Positions 47,284 to 56,362 of a stretch of 64,000 bases of DNA are shown one piece after another. The position numbers and the translations under genes were made by a program. The DNA lies in the NCBI GenBank assembly GCA_018806915.1, contig JAGKQI010000045.1, positions 992,001 through 1,056,000 on the forward strand, written 5' to 3'. Origin of the DNA: Phytophthora colocasiae (taxonomy: Eukaryota > Oomycota > Peronosporomycetes > Peronosporales > Peronosporaceae). Below the pieces are notes generated by a model. That model was not told the origin of the DNA. It saw only the letters and a list, made by a program, of their open reading frames with translations, and ran no database searches. The number at the start of each line of letters is the position of its first letter. Position 1 is the first letter of the stretch.

Positions 47284-48735
47284 CTAGATCTTGCTCTTCA
47301 GCTGTGAGATGAGGAGACCGGCGGCAAATGCGATGACCACCGTGCCGATGGAGTAAACCTGGCACTTGGGAGGCACGGGGCAACCGTGGTAAACCGAAGC
47401 GTAGCCACAGGCAGGGCGCACAGGGATAATCGCCTGCAGCTTGTTCTTGAGGTCCTTGGCTGCCTTGCCGGGTTGTGCCACCTTGTGGCCGCACTCGATG
47501 AACGCACCTTCAATGGCCTCCACCGTCTTGAGGATGTGGTCCAGACGGCGTGTGCTGGGGCCCATGTGCCCAATACGGAAGTACTCCGTCTTAATGGCCT
47601 TGTGCAGGCCACCAGCCAAGGACACGCCACGCTTCACGACCTTGGGGAGGAAGTCGGCAGCACCCACTCCAGCAGGATAACGCACGCACGTCAAAGTGTT
47701 GGCACCGGAGCCTTCCACAGTCACGAGCGAGCAACCGAGTGTCTTCATGGCCTCCTTCACAGCATCACCGATGAGCTTGTGCTCCTTGAAACGCTCCTCC
47801 ATGCCTCCGTTCTCGAGAAGGATGTCCAGCGCGACGTTGAGGGCGAAAAGGTGGTTCACTGACGGCGTGGCGAAGTAGCTTGGCTGACGAGCCTCGTAGT
47901 TCTTCATGATCGGCAGCCAGTTGCGCCAGTCTACGTAATACTTGACAGTCGACGTGTTCTTCTCAAAGAGCTGCAGCGCACGCGGGCGAATAACCATCAG
48001 ACTCAGTCCAGCAGGGACGCCGATGCACTTCTGCGAGCCCGTGAGCACCACATCGAGGTCCCACTGCTTCATACGCGTCTCCTCGCCACCAGTAGCGCAT
48101 ACACCATCCACTACAATGACAGCATCTGGCTGAATACGGCGAATCGCACCTGCAAACTCCTTCACATGAGCGTGGACGCCCGTAGACGTGTCCACGTGAG
48201 TGATAGTCACTACCTTGAAGCTCGTGCCGCTCTGCAGAACCTTCTCCAGCTCTGCAACCGACGGCTGCGAGCCAATCTGCACTCAAACCCACCAGTCAAC
48301 ACCTGTATCATAACACTGATCTCTGTCTGTTCTCACCTTGCCACGGATATGGGTGGTTTTAGCACCGTAGCGTTCCAGACAGTCCGCCAGATTATCTCCA
48401 AAGTATCCTGTAAGACAGTCCCATAGTTAAATATCTTCCTCTTTATATAACTCGTCAGTAAGAACAGCCTAACCGTTGTTCACAATCAGCACGTCGTCTC
48501 CCTTGTTGACCAAATTGGCACCGACCATGTCCCATCCGAGCGTTCCTGAGCCTGCAACCACGAGTGGCTGGCCGTCCGGAGCCAGGAAAACCTTGCGCAT
48601 CTTCTCCAGGCATTGGCCGAACACGTCGATAACAGTTTTGTCCACGTGGGAGATGCCCTCCATGCTGAAAGGTTTAAGCACACGCGGCTCGAACTCGATG
48701 GGACCCGGGTTCATGCACAATACGTTCTTGGTCAT
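47284..48735 (-). CDS. AGXT: Alanine-glyoxylate / serine-pyruvate aminotransferase, three exons, with C-terminal membrane anchor
   Basis: Exons 48735-48474, 48407-48337 and 48276-47284 (introns of 66 and 60 nt) give 441 aa with consistent phases. PLP fold-type I class V: VAGSGTLGWDMVGANL, NNGYFGDNLADCLERYGA, THVDTSTGVHAHVKE, VVDGVCATGGEE and the PLP site GSQKCIGVPAGLSL (Lys194). Family role: transfer of the amino group from alanine or serine to glyoxylate or pyruvate, in peroxisomal or mitochondrial glyoxylate detoxification. Beyond the enzyme, an extra C-terminal segment ends in a hydrophobic helix (SIGTVVIAFAAGLLISQL) and the residues KSKI, so the protein looks tail-anchored. The first donor is atypical (GTTAGG). 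Confidence 0.88.
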
Positions 48736-49458
48736 GCTGGATACGAGTGTTAATATGGGAGGGGAGTGAGCTACAGAGGGGGGAGGAAGAGAGAGAGAGA
48801 GAGACGTACGTTAATAGAGAAGGGAGTCTTGTGTCCTGCGCCGTCGATCTGTGAGTGACGGATCGAATTGAAGCATGTGTCTCTCATTTTTTGTTTTTTA
48901 AATGAAACTAATTATTGAATTATATTTAGTTTTGAGGAAGAAATTGTACAGAAGGCATTTTTAAAAGAATAAAGTTTTATAGGTCATTGAGTTTAAGATT
49001 GTAGTGTTATGAACCGACGGAATAACGAGTCAGGAATGAATTGTCACCTATCAAATCGCACAAAGATACGCAATGTTGAAGTGAACATATTCGCGTACGT
49101 AAGCAGATCGATTACCCTGAGCCAGGCAAGACAGCAAGTGCGAACTATCTACTCTGCGTCTTGGCGGTCTTGACTTTTTATCGGAAACAACCCCTCCCTA
49201 GTGTATTTTTTTACATTTGCCAGCTCTTTGTCTGAAGAAGCTCGAGTACAGCAAAAAAACTCAAATTCCCCCCAAGAAAGGTATATAAAGATTCCTTTTT
49301 GAAGAATACCCAAAGCGAGTTAAACACTGACCTCAGCAAACGGTCAGAAAGCAATAAGTCGTGAATGGTAAGAAATCGACAAGCACTTTACTTAACATCT
49401 TCCTGAAAACTGACGTATCCAACATGTTTCTAACCTCTCTTTTCAAGACGCTGCCTGT
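48736..49458. other. Intergenic region with a (GA)n run
   Basis: About 720 bp. A GA repeat lies at 48789-48804, close upstream of the aminotransferase gene. AT-rich to the right. No gene seen. Confidence 0.4.
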
Positions 49459-51825
49459 TCAGTCAAGCCGTGGTCTCTTCCTCTCGGGTGCAGGTTCCAT
49501 GAGATTGTTGAGAAGCTCCAACTCAGATTTGTACTCTGGGAGCTTGGCTTGTGAGTCTTCGAACCACTTCCGAGTTTTGGTGATCGTCACAAAATGTTCC
49601 TTCGCTTCAGAAATAATCTTGATCTTGATAGACGCGTTCCATGGGCCACCATGACGGCGAATCGCACCGGCAAAGTCGTATGCCATAAACAATTTATGCT
49701 TTACAATCCTTGTAGTCTCGTCGGAGCCACGAAGAAATGCTTGAATCTCACCATTCTCTGCCTTAGCGTACGGCATTTCCCAGCTAAATGGCATCTCGAG
49801 CCTTTCGATCTCTTCTCTTAGCCATCCACGCCGTTTGGCAACAATATCATGCAATTGAACACACATTTCGCTCTCCACATCAAGACGACCAATGTACTGA
49901 GTGAAACACTTCGTGAATGGCACCAGCTCATGCGGCTCCTTCTGCTTCAGTTTTGCCACTATTTCTTCAACTTGGTCAGTGTGAGTAGTGACATGTTCCC
50001 ATAGAATTCGGGCTGCAACGGTGGAGCGTACATCTAAAATCTTCTCCACAGCGGCTTTCAAAATACTTTGCTTCGCTTTCCCGTCCTCCAAGCCATTTGC
50101 TACTTGTAACAGAAGCTCCGCGCCCGAATCGTTTCCAAATCCCCCCAGTATAATATTTTCGTCGTTGTAAGCTTCTGTGTCGGATACGAACACCACCATA
50201 TCTTCCGTGTCCTCAAAAAGGTCAAGCACAGCCTCACCAACGATACCCCAGTCAAACTTCTGGATAGCTTTCGTTAGGGCTGGTAGTATCGTTCTGTTTC
50301 CGCTCAAATAGCCGAGACGACGGCAATATTTCGAGAAAAACTCGGCGGTCAGGCTTGCATTGGTCGTATCCAGCAACAGATCGCAAACTACCCTGGAAAA
50401 TCTGAAGGAAGCCTTATGAAGATTTCCCCAGCAGTCTTTAGTCCCCCACCGGTAATTTTCTCTTGCTGTTTCAAGCAAATCTGCTATTGTTTCGCTACTT
50501 ACGGGTCTCCGAGATCCAAGGAGCTCCGCAGCAATCCAGATATGCATGAAGCGAAAAATATTCTCGACATATTCAGCATCTGGCCAGACTACAACCGCAA
50601 AGCGAAGGTACTGCGTGCTTCGAATAACCCCCTCATTCCCCGTGAATACATCTCCAGTTGTTCCATAAGCCTTCCACAACTCTAGAAAAGTTTCACGTCC
50701 AGGATTCAGAAAATTCAAATCGGTTCTAGGAGTATAACAATCGGTTGAGAACCCTCCTAAACCGTCTCCACTTGTGCTGTACCAGTGAATCGTTTCTTTA
50801 TCAATCCAATTCTCCCAGCCCTCTTCTTCCAGTCGGTTATCAACTTTTTCGAATAACTTCGCAATAACAAAGTGGAGTTTTTTATCACTAGGAACAAGAG
50901 CATTTGCTTCTTCAAGAGCACGGAATCTGGCACGATCCACTCCCTTTAAAGCCCCACAGCCCATCTCTCCGATGCTCTTCTCCGTGTACTCGTGCGATAA
51001 CAACAGCGCAAATGGTTTCACATCCATGTCTCGAATCGCTTTGGCAAGATCGTCAACAACAGTGTCAGGATTTCGTTTTAGACTTCGCATTTCAGCCGGT
51101 AGGCAAATCGAGTACACCAAAGCAAGACGATACCCCTTTGTAACCTTCTCCAAAGCGTGTTCTGCATCAGCATAGTGCACTGCGTAGTGGTTGAAATAGG
51201 CAGCTGTTCCTTCGCTCTTGCCGAAGTCGTGACGACTGGAGACTTGTCCATTCCGATACACCACCAAGTCACCTCCTTCATGAGTACTCGGTGGTTGGAT
51301 AACCAACGTAGCAATCATTCCGTCTTCCTTCTCGGTATCTTGGTGTTTCAAGAAGTGGCCTCCTTCCTCATAGACAAGCAGTTTGTACAGCAAACACTGC
51401 AATTGGATTCCTTTGTAGCCCAAGCGGTCAGCGATTGTTTTTGTCAGCTTCTCAAGTTCAGGCTGCCAAGAGGGATGCTTGATCTGCACTCGATCAGGTG
51501 AGAGTTGCCAGCTCTTTCGGACATTCTCGTCCATTTTAGTGTCCATGTTGTGACCGTAGGGTGATTTCTGGCACTGGGTAATGAGAGCAGTTGCTTGGTC
51601 TGGTGTCAAAGGCGACGAAACAAGTCCAACGCCATCGACATATAGTCCAGGTAACGGCGGTAATGTCTTTGCACATCCTCCAAATGTGTACTCTCCAGCG
51701 TCAGTTGAGGCGAGGGTCTCACTAATCTTCTTTGCTGCCACTCCATTAGGCACAGGAATATCGTTCGGTTCACCTTCACCGCCAAAAGGCCATTTGCCCT
51801 CAGGAGAATACTGATTGTACGCCAT
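49459..51825 (-). CDS. 2OG-Fe(II) oxygenase-domain protein, left arm copy
   Basis: 788 aa from ATG 51825 (MAYNQYSPEGK); the frame is open upstream from a TTG. Residues about 120-245 form a prolyl-hydroxylase-like jelly-roll: YEEGGHFLKHQDTEKEDGM gives the H-x-D metal pair (His161, Asp163), HEGGDLVVYRNG follows, and EHALEKVTKGYRLALVYSI gives the distal His (223) and 2-oxoglutarate Arg (233). Such domains with this H-x-D...H...R layout are common in fungi and oomycetes. The remaining 540 residues are helical with no recognised domain, ending in a basic tail (ERKRPRLD). Substrate unknown. It mirrors the gene at 53867. The first 1247 nt of coding sequence are near-identical to it, and the rest is diverged. 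Confidence 0.8.
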   Translation of the reverse strand: MAYNQYSPEGKWPFGGEGEPNDIPVPNGVAAKKISETLASTDAGEYTFGGCAKTLPPLPGLYVDGVGLVSSPLTPDQATALITQCQKSPYGHNMDTKMDENVRKSWQLSPDRVQIKHPSWQPELEKLTKTIADRLGYKGIQLQCLLYKLLVYEEGGHFLKHQDTEKEDGMIATLVIQPPSTHEGGDLVVYRNGQVSSRHDFGKSEGTAAYFNHYAVHYADAEHALEKVTKGYRLALVYSICLPAEMRSLKRNPDTVVDDLAKAIRDMDVKPFALLLSHEYTEKSIGEMGCGALKGVDRARFRALEEANALVPSDKKLHFVIAKLFEKVDNRLEEEGWENWIDKETIHWYSTSGDGLGGFSTDCYTPRTDLNFLNPGRETFLELWKAYGTTGDVFTGNEGVIRSTQYLRFAVVVWPDAEYVENIFRFMHIWIAAELLGSRRPVSSETIADLLETARENYRWGTKDCWGNLHKASFRFSRVVCDLLLDTTNASLTAEFFSKYCRRLGYLSGNRTILPALTKAIQKFDWGIVGEAVLDLFEDTEDMVVFVSDTEAYNDENIILGGFGNDSGAELLLQVANGLEDGKAKQSILKAAVEKILDVRSTVAARILWEHVTTHTDQVEEIVAKLKQKEPHELVPFTKCFTQYIGRLDVESEMCVQLHDIVAKRRGWLREEIERLEMPFSWEMPYAKAENGEIQAFLRGSDETTRIVKHKLFMAYDFAGAIRRHGGPWNASIKIKIISEAKEHFVTITKTRKWFEDSQAKLPEYKSELELLNNLMEPAPERKRPRLD

Positions 51826-52399
51826 CGTGGTGTTCTTGCGACGAGAAAGAGAATTTTGAACTGGGAAACAATTTCTGAAGATCACAAAAGTCGTTTTCTC
51901 TCCAATGACTAGTTCTGCAGGACCATCACTCAAACCAATTTTCTGCTAAATCTTATGAATTAATAGGTTTGAAGAGGTTGAGGGGTATAGACTTTACTTG
52001 AAAACGGCTTTGACGAGTAATGTACTTTGCATCAAAATAATACAAAACAGCTACCGTAAAACTCAACTTCTACTTCGAAGTATCTTATACTACAGTAATA
52101 TCGTGTAAATTCCGTGACTAGCTAATACAGCGACAAAACCTTTAGGTTTTAGGCTATATCTCGGCAGAGTTAGGAGGTCCTATTTAGATATGTTTCTGCT
52201 GTTCGATAGGCTAAGAGACTAGTGACGATGACCTAGATTTTGGAGAACTACGGGTGGCTGGCATACAACTGACGGCAAAATGCACCGCGACAAAATTTTG
52301 AGACACAATTTTGACTTGATTTCACTATGCAATTAGTAAAGGATTATATTACCTTTATTAGTGGTAGTCAAAGTTGGATACAAGAGCTCTTTCCAAGAG
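50579..52399. repeat. Left arm of a large inverted repeat (1821 bp)
   Basis: This arm mirrors 53293-55113 with no indel: position i pairs with 105692-i at both ends and at internal landmarks. It covers the 5' halves of the two oxygenase genes, their promoters and extra upstream DNA. One mismatch found by eye is 52166/53526 (A versus G); I did not check every base. Outside 50579 the two copies differ at many positions. Confidence 0.9.
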
Positions 52400-53292
52400 C
52401 TGAAAAGGCACCCCATGTCCTCTCATTGGTCAAAAATCTCTTGCAATCCAAGAGATCTCACCCGAGCTTTTTTCTTCCAAGAGATCTCTTGGATTGCAAG
52501 AGACAATTAGTGCGTTGATAGCGTAGGAACTCTTTTGCGAGAAGAAATCTTCACCATGGTACTCAGGCTGCTGGGATAAAGGAAACAAAGTGCCGTCAAT
52601 GAGGCCGATACAATTCGGCAGCTCAGACACCTGCTTAATCCTCTCTGCGATCTCACGACGCTCTCGCAATCCAGGCCAACAGATTACATCCGATTTTAAT
52701 CGCATCAATGCCCCCACGACACGTTTAGCTAGCAACGCCTCTGGAGTGTGCCCTCCGACAGAGAGAAAGTCAGCAGAGCGACCTTGACCGTCCAGCGATC
52801 CGAGTATCTTAAGAAGAGCCATCACATGGACCTCAACGCTTGCTTTTTGTAGCTTACCATCCACACTCTGGAGCTCCGGAGAATTAGCAACCGCCCGGCA
52901 CACAGCATGAAAATAAAGCCTGGGCATGCGGAAGTGGAGCCTAAAATCGTCGTCGGGCATCCGACTAAGATAGTAGTGTATTCGCGAAAGGTGGGCGCTC
53001 TACGCGCCGTCAGCGCGTGACGTAGCGTCGAGAATCCAGAACCAGATACAGCGACGAGTAGCTTATGTCTATGTCTTCGTCACTTGACTCGTCATCACTC
53101 GACGCCTCGCTGTCCGCACTGAGACGGAGGTGATTCCCCCATGCGAGGAGCAGTCCTGACAAGAGCACCTTCTTCCTGCTTAGCGTGGGCACCTTTGGAT
53201 CTTGATGAACAGTCGTGAGTCCAAGGCTCCAAGAACTTGCAAAGGTAGTCAAAGTACGTGAGCGTTGATTGGCAGATAGTCTGTGAGCTCAA
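52400..53292 (-). mobile_element. Degenerate PIF/Harbinger-type transposase fragment in the palindrome core
   Basis: The 893-bp core between the arms encodes, on the minus strand, a piece with MPDDDFRLHFRMPRLYFHAV, then IGLIDGTLFPL and DFFSQKSSYAINALIV, the pattern of Harbinger/HARBI1 DDE transposases (52960-52530 approximately). An acidic leader (SSDDESSDEDIDISYSSLYL) of the usual N-terminus sits upstream (53250-53010) in a separate frame with a stop between. The protein is cut off after the first catalytic Asp region, so it is nonfunctional. A perfect 22-bp inverted repeat (52437-52458 / 52482-52503) truncates its 3' end. Confidence 0.7.
52437..52503. repeat. Perfect 22-bp inverted repeat beside the palindrome core edge
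   Basis: TCTCTTGCAATCC... (52437-52458) is the exact reverse complement of 52482-52503, around a 23-nt spacer. The related word CCAAGAG recurs at both inner ends of the large arms (52393-52399 and, inverted, 53293-53299). These look like terminal repeats of a nested MITE or of the Harbinger element. Confidence 0.75.
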
Positions 53293-55113
53293 CTCTTGGA
53301 AAGAGCTCTTGTATCCAACTTTGACTACCACTAATAAAGGTAATATAATCCTTTACTAATTGCATAGTGAAATCAAGTCAAAATTGTGTCTCAAAATTTT
53401 GTCGCGGTGCATTTTGCCGTCAGTTGTATGCCAGCCACCCGTAGTTCTCCAAAATCTAGGTCATCGTCACTAGTCTCTTAGCCTATCGAACAGCAGAAAC
53501 ATATCTAAATAGGACCTCCTAACTCCGCCGAGATATAGCCTAAAACCTAAAGGTTTTGTCGCTGTATTAGCTAGTCACGGAATTTACACGATATTACTGT
53601 AGTATAAGATACTTCGAAGTAGAAGTTGAGTTTTACGGTAGCTGTTTTGTATTATTTTGATGCAAAGTACATTACTCGTCAAAGCCGTTTTCAAGTAAAG
53701 TCTATACCCCTCAACCTCTTCAAACCTATTAATTCATAAGATTTAGCAGAAAATTGGTTTGAGTGATGGTCCTGCAGAACTAGTCATTGGAGAGAAAACG
53801 ACTTTTGTGATCTTCAGAAATTGTTTCCCAGTTCAAAATTCTCTTTCTCGTCGCAAGAACACCACGATGGCGTACAATCAGTATTCTCCTGAGGGCAAAT
53901 GGCCTTTTGGCGGTGAAGGTGAACCGAACGATATTCCTGTGCCTAATGGAGTGGCAGCAAAGAAGATTAGTGAGACCCTCGCCTCAACTGACGCTGGAGA
54001 GTACACATTTGGAGGATGTGCAAAGACATTACCGCCGTTACCTGGACTATATGTCGATGGCGTTGGACTTGTTTCGTCGCCTTTGACACCAGACCAAGCA
54101 ACTGCTCTCATTACCCAGTGCCAGAAATCACCCTACGGTCACAACATGGACACTAAAATGGACGAGAATGTCCGAAAGAGCTGGCAACTCTCACCTGATC
54201 GAGTGCAGATCAAGCATCCCTCTTGGCAGCCTGAACTTGAGAAGCTGACAAAAACAATCGCTGACCGCTTGGGCTACAAAGGAATCCAATTGCAGTGTTT
54301 GCTGTACAAACTGCTTGTCTATGAGGAAGGAGGCCACTTCTTGAAACACCAAGATACCGAGAAGGAAGACGGAATGATTGCTACGTTGGTTATCCAACCA
54401 CCGAGTACTCATGAAGGAGGTGACTTGGTGGTGTATCGGAATGGACAAGTCTCCAGTCGTCACGACTTCGGCAAGAGCGAAGGAACAGCTGCCTATTTCA
54501 ACCACTACGCAGTGCACTATGCTGATGCAGAACACGCTTTGGAGAAGGTTACAAAGGGGTATCGTCTTGCTTTGGTGTACTCGATTTGCCTACCGGCTGA
54601 AATGCGAAGTCTAAAACGAAATCCTGACACTGTTGTTGACGATCTTGCCAAAGCGATTCGAGACATGGATGTGAAACCATTTGCGCTGTTGTTATCGCAC
54701 GAGTACACGGAGAAGAGCATCGGAGAGATGGGCTGTGGGGCTTTAAAGGGAGTGGATCGTGCCAGATTCCGTGCTCTTGAAGAAGCAAATGCTCTTGTTC
54801 CTAGTGATAAAAAACTCCACTTTGTTATTGCGAAGTTATTCGAAAAAGTTGATAACCGACTGGAAGAAGAGGGCTGGGAGAATTGGATTGATAAAGAAAC
54901 GATTCACTGGTACAGCACAAGTGGAGACGGTTTAGGAGGGTTCTCAACCGATTGTTATACTCCTAGAACCGATTTGAATTTTCTGAATCCTGGACGTGAA
55001 ACTTTTCTAGAGTTGTGGAAGGCTTATGGAACAACTGGAGATGTATTCACGGGGAATGAGGGGGTTATTCGAAGCACGCAGTACCTTCGCTTTGCGGTTG
55101 TAGTCTGGCCAGA
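53293..55113. repeat. Right arm of a large inverted repeat (1821 bp)
   Basis: Mirror of 50579-52399. The inner border is the sequence CTCTTGGAAAGAGCTC at 53293; the outer border is at 55114, where GAC (right copy) replaces GAT (left copy) and dense differences begin. Confidence 0.9.
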
Positions 55114-56230
55114 CGCTGAATATATCGAGAATGTTGTTCGATTCGTACCTGCAGAGACTGCTGCTGAGCTTCTCTGTCTCCGTAGACCGGTGGATCACCA
55201 GCACGTCAAACAATTGCTTGAAAATGCAACTAAGAAGTTCAGTTGGGGAAGGAAAGATAGCTGGGGAAATGTTATAAGGGCTTCCCTACGATTCTCCAGG
55301 GCGTTTTGCGATCTGTTACTGGATACAACCAATGCAAGCCTGACCGCTGAGTTTTTCTCGAAATATTGCCTTCGCCTTGGATATTTGAAGGGGAATGAAA
55401 CTTTGCTACCAGCACTAACGAAAGCTACCCAGAAGTTTGACTGGAATATCATTGGAGAGGCTGTGGTTGACGTCGTATCGAACACTGAAACAATGGTGGA
55501 GACTATTAACGGTACGTCTGACTACACCGACGAAAACATTATCCAAGTGGGAGGGTTTGGAAATGATTCGGGTGCGGAGCTCCTGTTACAAGTGGTGGAT
55601 AACTTGGAGGACGGAGAAGCCAAGCTGAGTATTGTGAAAGCGGTCGTTACCAAGGGTTTGGATGTACGATCCACCACTGCGGCCCAAACGCTGTGGGAAT
55701 ATGTCACGATGCACGCGGACATTGTTGACGAAGTGGTGACCAAATTACAAGAGAAGGAGCCGTATGAGCTGGTACCTTTTACGAAGTCCTTCACTGAATA
55801 CATTGGTCAACTTGCTGCCGAGAATGAGACGTGTACCCTATTGCGTGATATTGCTGATAAGCGGCGTGAATGGCTAAGGAAAGAAATTCAGAGACTTGAG
55901 ATGCTGTTTACTTGGGAAATGCCGTACGCGAAAGAAGAGAACGCTGAGATTCAAAAATTCCTTCGTGGTCCCAACAAGTCTAAAATCGTGACAGAATGTC
56001 TCGTGGGTAGATCTTACGTGACAGTGGATATTGCGAGGGAAATTCGTCAACGTGGTGGACCATGGAACGCGTCTGTTGCGATCTCTAAATTGGGCAAAAC
56101 CTTTATCAGAATCATTAAGACTCGGAAGTGGTTCGATGACTCGCAATCCAAGATCCCAGAGTACAAATCCGAGCTCGAGCTTCTCAATAACCTCATGGAA
56201 CCTGAGAGAAAGAGACAAAGACTTGACTGA
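53867..56230 (+). CDS. 2OG-Fe(II) oxygenase-domain protein, right arm copy
   Basis: 787 aa from ATG 53867. The first 415 residues match the left-arm copy exactly as far as I can read, including the metal and cosubstrate residues His161, Asp163, His223 and Arg233. After residue 416 it departs: YIENVVRFVPAETAAELLCL versus YVENIFRFMHIWIAAELLGS in the other copy, and both then differ at roughly a third of positions to the end (ERKRQRLD). The C-terminal half still aligns throughout, so both copies are full-length paralogs. Head-to-head orientation with identical promoter sequence predicts similar expression. Function beyond a predicted Fe(II)/2-oxoglutarate hydroxylase is unknown. Confidence 0.8.
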   Translation: MAYNQYSPEGKWPFGGEGEPNDIPVPNGVAAKKISETLASTDAGEYTFGGCAKTLPPLPGLYVDGVGLVSSPLTPDQATALITQCQKSPYGHNMDTKMDENVRKSWQLSPDRVQIKHPSWQPELEKLTKTIADRLGYKGIQLQCLLYKLLVYEEGGHFLKHQDTEKEDGMIATLVIQPPSTHEGGDLVVYRNGQVSSRHDFGKSEGTAAYFNHYAVHYADAEHALEKVTKGYRLALVYSICLPAEMRSLKRNPDTVVDDLAKAIRDMDVKPFALLLSHEYTEKSIGEMGCGALKGVDRARFRALEEANALVPSDKKLHFVIAKLFEKVDNRLEEEGWENWIDKETIHWYSTSGDGLGGFSTDCYTPRTDLNFLNPGRETFLELWKAYGTTGDVFTGNEGVIRSTQYLRFAVVVWPDAEYIENVVRFVPAETAAELLCLRRPVDHQHVKQLLENATKKFSWGRKDSWGNVIRASLRFSRAFCDLLLDTTNASLTAEFFSKYCLRLGYLKGNETLLPALTKATQKFDWNIIGEAVVDVVSNTETMVETINGTSDYTDENIIQVGGFGNDSGAELLLQVVDNLEDGEAKLSIVKAVVTKGLDVRSTTAAQTLWEYVTMHADIVDEVVTKLQEKEPYELVPFTKSFTEYIGQLAAENETCTLLRDIADKRREWLRKEIQRLEMLFTWEMPYAKEENAEIQKFLRGPNKSKIVTECLVGRSYVTVDIAREIRQRGGPWNASVAISKLGKTFIRIIKTRKWFDDSQSKIPEYKSELELLNNLMEPERKRQRLD

Positions 56231-56285
56231 GTAGGAAGCATCGGGAATTTATTTTTGATAATTTTTTACTTCATACATTTCCAGT

Positions 56286-56292
56286 TCACTTC
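56286..56292 (+). promoter_or_regulatory. Oomycete initiator-like element upstream of the amino-acid transporter
   Basis: TCACTTC matches YCAYTYY, 71 nt upstream of the ATG at 56363, with a second T/C-rich CAATTCAGTTTC following. Confidence 0.4.
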
Positions 56293-56362
56293 AATTCAGT
56301 TTCGTACTTAAACGAGTAAAATAATAATAACCCTTTACCTAATCTCGACCCAAAAAGCCAAT

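Noticed and set aside
51934..53758. N-terminal extension of the two oxygenase proteins from a TTG codon (about 36 residues)
   Set aside because: The first ATG is MAYNQYSPEG at 51825 and 53867; TTG starts are not normal in oomycetes.
49459..56230. Plain tandem duplication of the oxygenase genes
   Set aside because: The copies are in opposite orientation, mirror positions sum to a constant, and identity is confined to the inner arms.
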